Of a stretch of 64,000 nt of DNA, positions 59,264 through 64,000 are shown one piece after another (the stretch's first letter is position 1; the number at the start of each line of letters is the position of its first letter). The notes beneath the pieces were generated by a model that worked only from the letters and a program-made list of their open reading frames with translations, was not told the origin of the DNA and searched no databases. A program made the position numbers and the translations under genes. This stretch comes from DASQZK01 sp963763215. GTDB taxonomy: Bacteria; Bacteroidota; Bacteroidia; Bacteroidales; GCA-2748055. The stretch is taken from assembly GCA_963763215.1 (NCBI GenBank), contig CAVXNX010000031.1, positions 298,236 to 362,235 of the forward strand, written 5' to 3'.

Positions 59264-60641
59264 GAATAAATCATAGATATCTGCTTCTTCGGAACTGCGG
59301 AAGAAATTGGATACTTTCATTTTTACTTTAGCTGGTCTGAAGTCTCTTTAGGAAAAATTATTTGTAAAAGGCACTTACTGGTTGAAAGAGAATGCTAGTA
59401 CAGCATCTTTTTAGCGGATCAGAAGTTCTACAAGATTTCTTAACTTGGTTCGTTTATATAGGACACTCTGGCACGGCGTTCTTTTTGGCGGGGGTTAGGC
59501 TTTTTCTCCACTAGTACAGATCAGGGTATACTTGGTTTCAATTTGCCGCCTTCGTCTGATCCTTTACTCAAATGACATTTGAAAGAACTGCATCAGGAAG
59601 GTTTTGAAACTAAGGGCACACTTGCTTTGCTCGTTCTCTATCAATCTCTCCAGTTCACTGAGGATATGGGCAAAGCATAGAGCATGGTTCATCTCAGTGA
59701 AATAGAAATAACTAAAACAGCAGTGATGCAACAGCGACAAGGTGAGCTTATACAGGATGGATAGTTCGCTCTAAAGTGACAGTCTGCCTCGTTTCTCATG
59801 TACGAAAAGATAAGTATACATCTCTGTAGTTGCAACGTGCAGCGAACGCAGCATTTCCTCTACGAGGATAACGGTCTCATCGGCATGGGCGGTCATCGCC
59901 TCAATGATCTTTGATTTGATGATTGCTATAGTCTCCTTAAGTTGTTTGTAACATTGCCTCGAGGCTGAAAATACCGTGGATTCATTGATGGCATATCCGA
60001 ACAGGTCACTGAATAAAATCTGTATCTTCTTAAATGGGATCCGATAATCGACATTCAACAATGTTGTAAGAGCCTTAACTCACTGGCCGTACTGGACAGG
60101 AGCATTGACTCCTTCAGGAGCAACACCCTTGTGCCACTTGCCACATACAGGGCATTTTCCTTTTAGCAACTCATGGGAGATAACTTCCAGCCTGGGTTGG
60201 GGCAAATCAAAAACCTGGCGCGTTTCTGCCACACTCAGTTCCTCATCGCTGAACTCATGACCACAGTCGCACGGACCGGGTTTATGTTGCACTATCTTAT
60301 CAGGATGTTCGACCTGCCTAAGGGTTCTGCTCTGATGGCCATGCTGGCCTCACTGTTTGCCCTTCTTCTTTCTGGGAAAAGCAGGCTTCTTCTGATAACC
60401 ATCACTTGATGGTGGCTTACTGCTGTTTCGGCTATTGCTGTTTATACGGGCCTCCAATTCTGCGATCCTGGTTTTCAGTTCTGCATTCTCTGCCTGCATC
60501 ACGGAATATTTCGATTGTAACTCCATGTATTTTTCTTACGTCTCAGATAATCGGGCGGTGAGACTATTGACCTTTTGAATAAGCGCCGATATGATAGGAT
60601 ACAGAGGCAATGCTTTTTTCTTTCAAAACTACATCTGTCAT
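59264..60641 (-). pseudogene. IS66-family transposase, decayed copy
   Basis: Readable from about 60641 through QKVNSLTARLSET, a TAA, MELQSKYSVMQAENAELKTR, NSNSRNSSKPPSSDGYQKK, a TGA near 60356 and GPCDCGHEFSDEELSVAETR. A TGA at 60080 interrupts before VKALTTLLNVDYRIPFKKIQ and YTYLFVHEKRGR. Beyond a further stop come NHALCFAHILSELERLIENE and SKCALSFKTFLMQFFQM, then, with more damage, RPAKVKMKVSNFFRSSEEAD at the C-terminal end. The order and motifs are those of IS66 transposases. Two of the stops look like GGA to TGA changes. It is long dead. Confidence 0.8.
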
Positions 60642-60734
60642 ATCTTGAAAATCAAATTATTGACCCTTATATTATGAGATTATTCCTAACAATTGTTAAT
60701 AATGTATTGCTTTTGAGAGAATCCAAAATTTATC

Positions 60735-61502
60735 TTAAGTGAATTGGTTCATTAATTGTTGATAACCCCAGATTTTCTTTTCGATACAGGCAACCAAAAT
60801 ATCTTTTACCCCTCGTAGACTTAGATCCGATAGAACTTGCATCCAAAATGTTGCACTCTCTTTACCACCCTGGTAAAGACCTAAAATTTCCTTTTGTCCT
60901 TCCATATTTAACCCCAAGATGGTATATAATGCCTTAGTCTTTACCTTTCCTTCATCGCGTAGCTTAAAATACATGGCGTCCATCCAAATAACAGGATACA
61001 GCCTCTCCAAAGGGCGGTTCTGCCATTCACGAATCAGCGGAATAATACGATCAGTAATACTGCTTATAGTACCATCACTGATCTCTACCCCATAGATCTC
61101 TTCCAGTTGAGAGCGTATATCCCGATAACTTAGACCTCGACTGTAAAGGGCAAGGATCTTCTCGTCTAAATCCCCCGGTAAGACTCGTTGTAGTTTCGCA
61201 ACTGTCTGAGGTTCAAAACTGCCATCGCGGTCGCGGGAAGCAAAAATCTCAAAGCCCAATAGAGCTTTTGAGATTTTTTTGGGTATGGCCGTTGCGCGGT
61301 TACCAGTTTGGTCTTTGGTCATTTTCAGGTGTTCATCAAGTTCACCTTCCATGGCTCCTTCGATGAGCTGCTTTAATAAGGGTGTCAGGGCGCCTTCTTT
61401 TCCCGTAATTGATTTACCCTCACGAAGTTGTTCAGCAATCCTCTTGCTGAATTCTTCAAAATTAGATTCTTTTTCTTTCATAAGTGTTGTCAATTTAAGC
61501 AT
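60735..61502 (-). pseudogene. IS256-family (mutator) transposase, C-terminal half missing
   Basis: 255 residues, best started at MKEKESNFEEF (61481). The family N-terminus is clear: GALTPLLKQLIEGAMEGELD, FEIFASRDRDGSFEPQTVAK, ALYSRGLSYRDIRSQLEEIY and LYPVIWMDAMYFKLRDEGKV with the first catalytic Asp. It ends abruptly after SLRGVKDILVACIE, followed by KKIWGYQQLMNQFT and a stop. About 130-150 residues, with the remaining DDE acids, are absent. The last dozen residues resemble a family C-terminus, so an internal deletion is possible. No terminal repeat is found at the low-coordinate side. Confidence 0.85.
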
Positions 61503-61567
61503 TTTTTAATTTGACACACTTTGTTGAACACTCTCGAATAATACTAAGAACTTCAACTCTGACCCAC

Positions 61568-61741
61568 ACGACTACCGACCACCGACTACCGACTACCGAC
61601 CACCGACTACCGACCACCGACCACCGACTACCGACCACCGACTACCGACCACCGACCACCGACCACCGACTACGGACTTCCAACTACCGACTACCGACCA
61701 CCGACCACCGATTACCGATTACCGATTACCGATTACCGACC
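61568..61741 (+). repeat. tandem heptamer array ACCGACT/ACCGACC, ~24 copies
   Basis: A 7-base unit with a variable last base, changing to CCGATTA near the right end. Inverse in orientation to the array at 59196-59263, the two bracket the transposase remnants. Spacing is exactly one unit and there are no unique spacers, so it is not a CRISPR. Confidence 0.9.
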
Positions 61742-61754
61742 CCCTCCCCCTTCC

Positions 61755-62861
61755 TCACCTTTTTCCAAAAAACCGTCGGTAATACCTCACCTGCTTACGG
61801 TACCAGGCGGGATCGGCGATTTTGCGGAGGAGGACTTTCCGGCGGCCGCGGTCGAAAACAGCCAGGAACGGATGAATGATGAAACTCCGGTTCAGCCTGA
61901 GCAGCATGACATTCATTCTTCCCAGAAGAGGGTATTCCATGCTCATGTGATAACGTTTCGAATAGAGATGCAGAAACGGTTTGGGGAAGCGGCGGTCGGG
62001 GCGTTCAATGTCGAAGAGCCGGTAAAAAACATCGAGATACCCGGCCACCTGTCGCCGGTAACTTCCGATCCCGTAAAGCACTTCTTCAATATCCGCTTTA
62101 CCCGATAGCAAAAGCAGATCGTACAGGTTCCGCATGAAAATCCGCGCATAGTAATGCCCGAAATGTTCGAGCTGGGAATGGATGAAGTTATGGCGGATCT
62201 TCTGACGGTCGGACATGACAAAGCTCCCCGGCAGGCTCTTTAAGGGCACCTTTTCCGCAAAAACATCCGCCGCGGTGAGCAGGTGTCCGTAGCGGCGGCC
62301 CACCGGCATGTTATGGACCTCAAGGAAGGCGGGTTCGCCGTTCTTAAAAAGGATGGGGTAGTGTTTCGAACGGCCATGGATATCCGGATCGTAGGTGTGC
62401 CTGCCGCGGTAGCCAAAGTGCTGCAGGACTTCGACAGACCGGTCGAACAGATCCGGTTCCACGAGGATATCGATATCATGAAGGATCCGTTCACCGGCAT
62501 CCGGATACAATCCCTCGAGGATATGTCCCACGCCCTTCATAAAGACCGGTTGAATGCCGGCCCGGTTAAGGACGGTGGTTATTCTTTCCGACTGGGCTAT
62601 GACCATGCGGTTTCTTTCGGCGTTCATGTCGTGAAGCAGACGGAGATGTTCCATCAGCTCCGGGGGAACGAATGACTGCAGGCCCAGGCGCTCCATTTTT
62701 GGGTAAAGCGCCTGCAAAATAAGATTCCGGTCGGCCAGTGCGGTAAATTTCTCCCAGTCCACCATCTCATCCGACAAAATCCCGTGCAGTTCATCATCTT
62801 CCCTTCCGGCACCGGCCCGGAGGATCCGGCCGAGAAGCAGGTATATCCCGAGTTTGTTCAT
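61755..62861 (-). CDS. nucleotidyltransferase-family protein (PF14907-type)
   Basis: 368 residues. The core shows PVFMKGVGHILEGLYPDAGE and RILHDIDILVEPDLFDRSVE, where the DIDIL Asp pair is the nucleotidyltransferase metal site, followed by FLEVHNMPVGRRYGHLLTAA. This is the uncharacterised nucleotidyltransferase family often found beside HPr-kinase-like and PqqD-like proteins. The substrate is unknown; in lasso-peptide clusters relatives modify peptides. It begins 48 bases after the end of the next gene on the same strand. Intact. Confidence 0.8.
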   Translation of the reverse strand: MNKLGIYLLLGRILRAGAGREDDELHGILSDEMVDWEKFTALADRNLILQALYPKMERLGLQSFVPPELMEHLRLLHDMNAERNRMVIAQSERITTVLNRAGIQPVFMKGVGHILEGLYPDAGERILHDIDILVEPDLFDRSVEVLQHFGYRGRHTYDPDIHGRSKHYPILFKNGEPAFLEVHNMPVGRRYGHLLTAADVFAEKVPLKSLPGSFVMSDRQKIRHNFIHSQLEHFGHYYARIFMRNLYDLLLLSGKADIEEVLYGIGSYRRQVAGYLDVFYRLFDIERPDRRFPKPFLHLYSKRYHMSMEYPLLGRMNVMLLRLNRSFIIHPFLAVFDRGRRKVLLRKIADPAWYRKQVRYYRRFFGKR

Positions 62862-62909
62862 CGTCCAAGGTTATCGCAAAGATCAGAAACCGTTTACAAA
62901 GTAAGGAAA

Positions 62910-64000
62910 TTACCCGAGAAGCCGGGAAATCTTTTCAATTGCCGCCGCATTATCGGAGTATTCCAGCTCGTAGAAATCCAGTCCCGCGAACCAGTCGATG
63001 AATTTGCCGGCGTATTGAGGCTGGTCGGTGACCCAGGCATCTTCCATGAATCGCCGCAGGGCCTCGGGCACCGGAAAGCCGGGCGAAGCGGAATCCAGCA
63101 CCGGGGCTGTACCGGGTGAAGACCACGCTCCGGAGTGTCCGCGGCTCGTAGAAATCTTCCGGGATATTCACCGGAATGTAGGAGATCGTCTTCCGGGTAT
63201 TTTTGAAATGGTATTGGCGGGACGAGGCTAAAGAAGGAAAAAGTGGCGACAATACGGGAAGGGCCCCGCTTTTCACCGAAAGGGCGGCGGGGAAGGGCAT
63301 GGCATGAAGGGTAAGGGCATCGACAGCCACATAGTCATCGGCGTCGAGTTCGAATCCCTCGTGGAGCATCAATCGCCGACAGCGTGCTTTTGCCCGATCC
63401 GCTGGCCGACATGAACGCGACGGATTGGTGGTTCCGGCTGACGGAGGAGGCATGCATGATGGTGAGCCATTCGCTATCGGTGCGATCATACATCAAACCG
63501 GAGAGCTCGATGAAAAGGCGCCGTCTTGATCCGGTTAATGTCGGCCTCATGCCATGCCTGTTCACCGGCTTGAAGGGTAAAGCCCTCTTTGCATGGGAAA
63601 ACGGAGACATGGTGTGAAATTTTGCCGGGTTCCGCAGCACAAAGATGTGACAGGGCAGGATGAATGCCGTATTCCAGTTGCCGGGATCCGTACGATATTT
63701 GATAATACCCGCCATGTAAGCGGTAGACAAATTCAGAATAAACATGGGGCGGGCACTCAACGGGTGAAGGGGCGCGGACAGCCGTATCGGAAAGTGGAGG
63801 AATGTAATCGGGAAGTGAATCGATGTAACGGATGATCTCCGAAACAAACCGGGTGGCTTCCTCCTCAGGGAGCGGGTACTTGCCGGTCAGCTGTTTGACG
63901 ATCGAAGGTTCGGGAGCGCCTTCCATCCAGGCTTTGAAGACGTCGAAGGCAGGCGGCTCGAATTGGATCCATTGGTTTTTGGGTTCGAGCCAGACGATAA
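62910..64000 (-). CDS. PqqD-like domain fused to HPr-kinase-like domain, frameshifted and running off the window
   Basis: From the window edge the minus strand reads IVWLEPKNQWIQFEPPAFDV and FKAWMEGAPEPSIVKQLTGK, a PqqD-like peptide-binding pattern. It continues with YRLHGGYYQISYGSRQLEYG. After a shift near 63525 come LFIELSGLMYDRTDSEWLTI and SVAFMSASGSGKSTL, the P-loop of HPr-kinase-like proteins, and after another near 63375 FELDADDYVAVDALTLHAMP, where DDY fits the Walker-B region. A third shift near 63110 leads to ALRRFMEDAWVTDQPQYAGK and the end at 62910. At least 360 codons. It probably phosphorylates a peptide or protein partner; unproven. Confidence 0.68.

Noticed and set aside
61568..61741. 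Regular repeats that could be taken for a CRISPR array
   Set aside because: Units are 7 bases and directly abut each other without unique spacers, and there are no cas genes.

Overview
The window looks like a Bacteroidota chromosome, probably an anaerobic or marine Bacteroidales/Marinilabiliales-type organism. The evidence is a type IX secretion sorting tail on the alpha-amylase at 35.3-37.6 kb, a Kdp operon with the short sensor-only KdpD and separate HAMP kinase usual in this phylum, a SiaA/B/C-type phospho-switch next to an ABCG transporter, a DUF6427-like membrane protein, and many exported glycoside hydrolases. Apart from the two ends, almost every gene is recognisable. A large share are broken by single-base shifts, several at homopolymers, so part of the damage may be uncorrected read error. 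Other cases (in-frame stops, lost gene middles) look like true decay.

Layout. 0-7.8 kb: potassium transport. kdpB (5' cut by the window) and kdpC are open, followed by broken remnants of an outer-membrane barrel, kdpD, a HAMP histidine kinase and trkH. 7.8-14.8 kb: an accessory patch holding an M43 metalloprotease fragment, an IS91-type transposase split by a complete three-gene IS66 element, a P-loop NTPase with a C-terminal TIR domain (probable defence gene) and a second, single-gene IS66-type element. 14.8-20.8 kb: an intergenic palindromic element, an unknown secreted protein, tRNA-Ala(GGC), a broken quinone oxidoreductase and a repeat-rich zone.

20.8-42.6 kb is a carbohydrate-use region without a SusC/SusD pair: apiosidase-like hydrolase, GH50 agarase-like, FAD oxidoreductase, GH20, an ECF sigma factor with a small membrane protein, GH9, GH65 phosphorylase, MFS sugar transporter, GH13 amylase, medium-chain dehydrogenase, sulfatase remnant, GH5 and a Gfo/Idh oxidoreductase. 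GH13, the transporter and GH65 make a coherent path for alpha-glucan: outside cleavage, uptake of oligosaccharide, phosphorolysis inside. GH50, the sulfatase remnant, GH5, GH9 and GH20 point to algal or mixed structural glycans.

42.6-45.1 kb holds assorted genes (AlbA_2 protein, TapB-like protein, nitroreductase). 45.2-56.1 kb is a nearly undamaged plus-strand operon and the best candidate for a little-studied system: CheR, a CheR-like protein without its catalytic motifs, a stand-alone CheB, a small membrane protein, a GAF/PAS/PP2C phosphatase (SiaA-like), SiaB kinase, SiaC phospho-target, a TerB-ABCG transporter fusion, then a lipoprotein and a secreted protein of unknown function. 56.1-64 kb: a long inverted-repeat element, a DUF6427-like gene, purD, dead IS66 and IS256 transposases between oppositely oriented short tandem repeats, and a nucleotidyltransferase plus PqqD/HPr-kinase-like pair that runs off the end.
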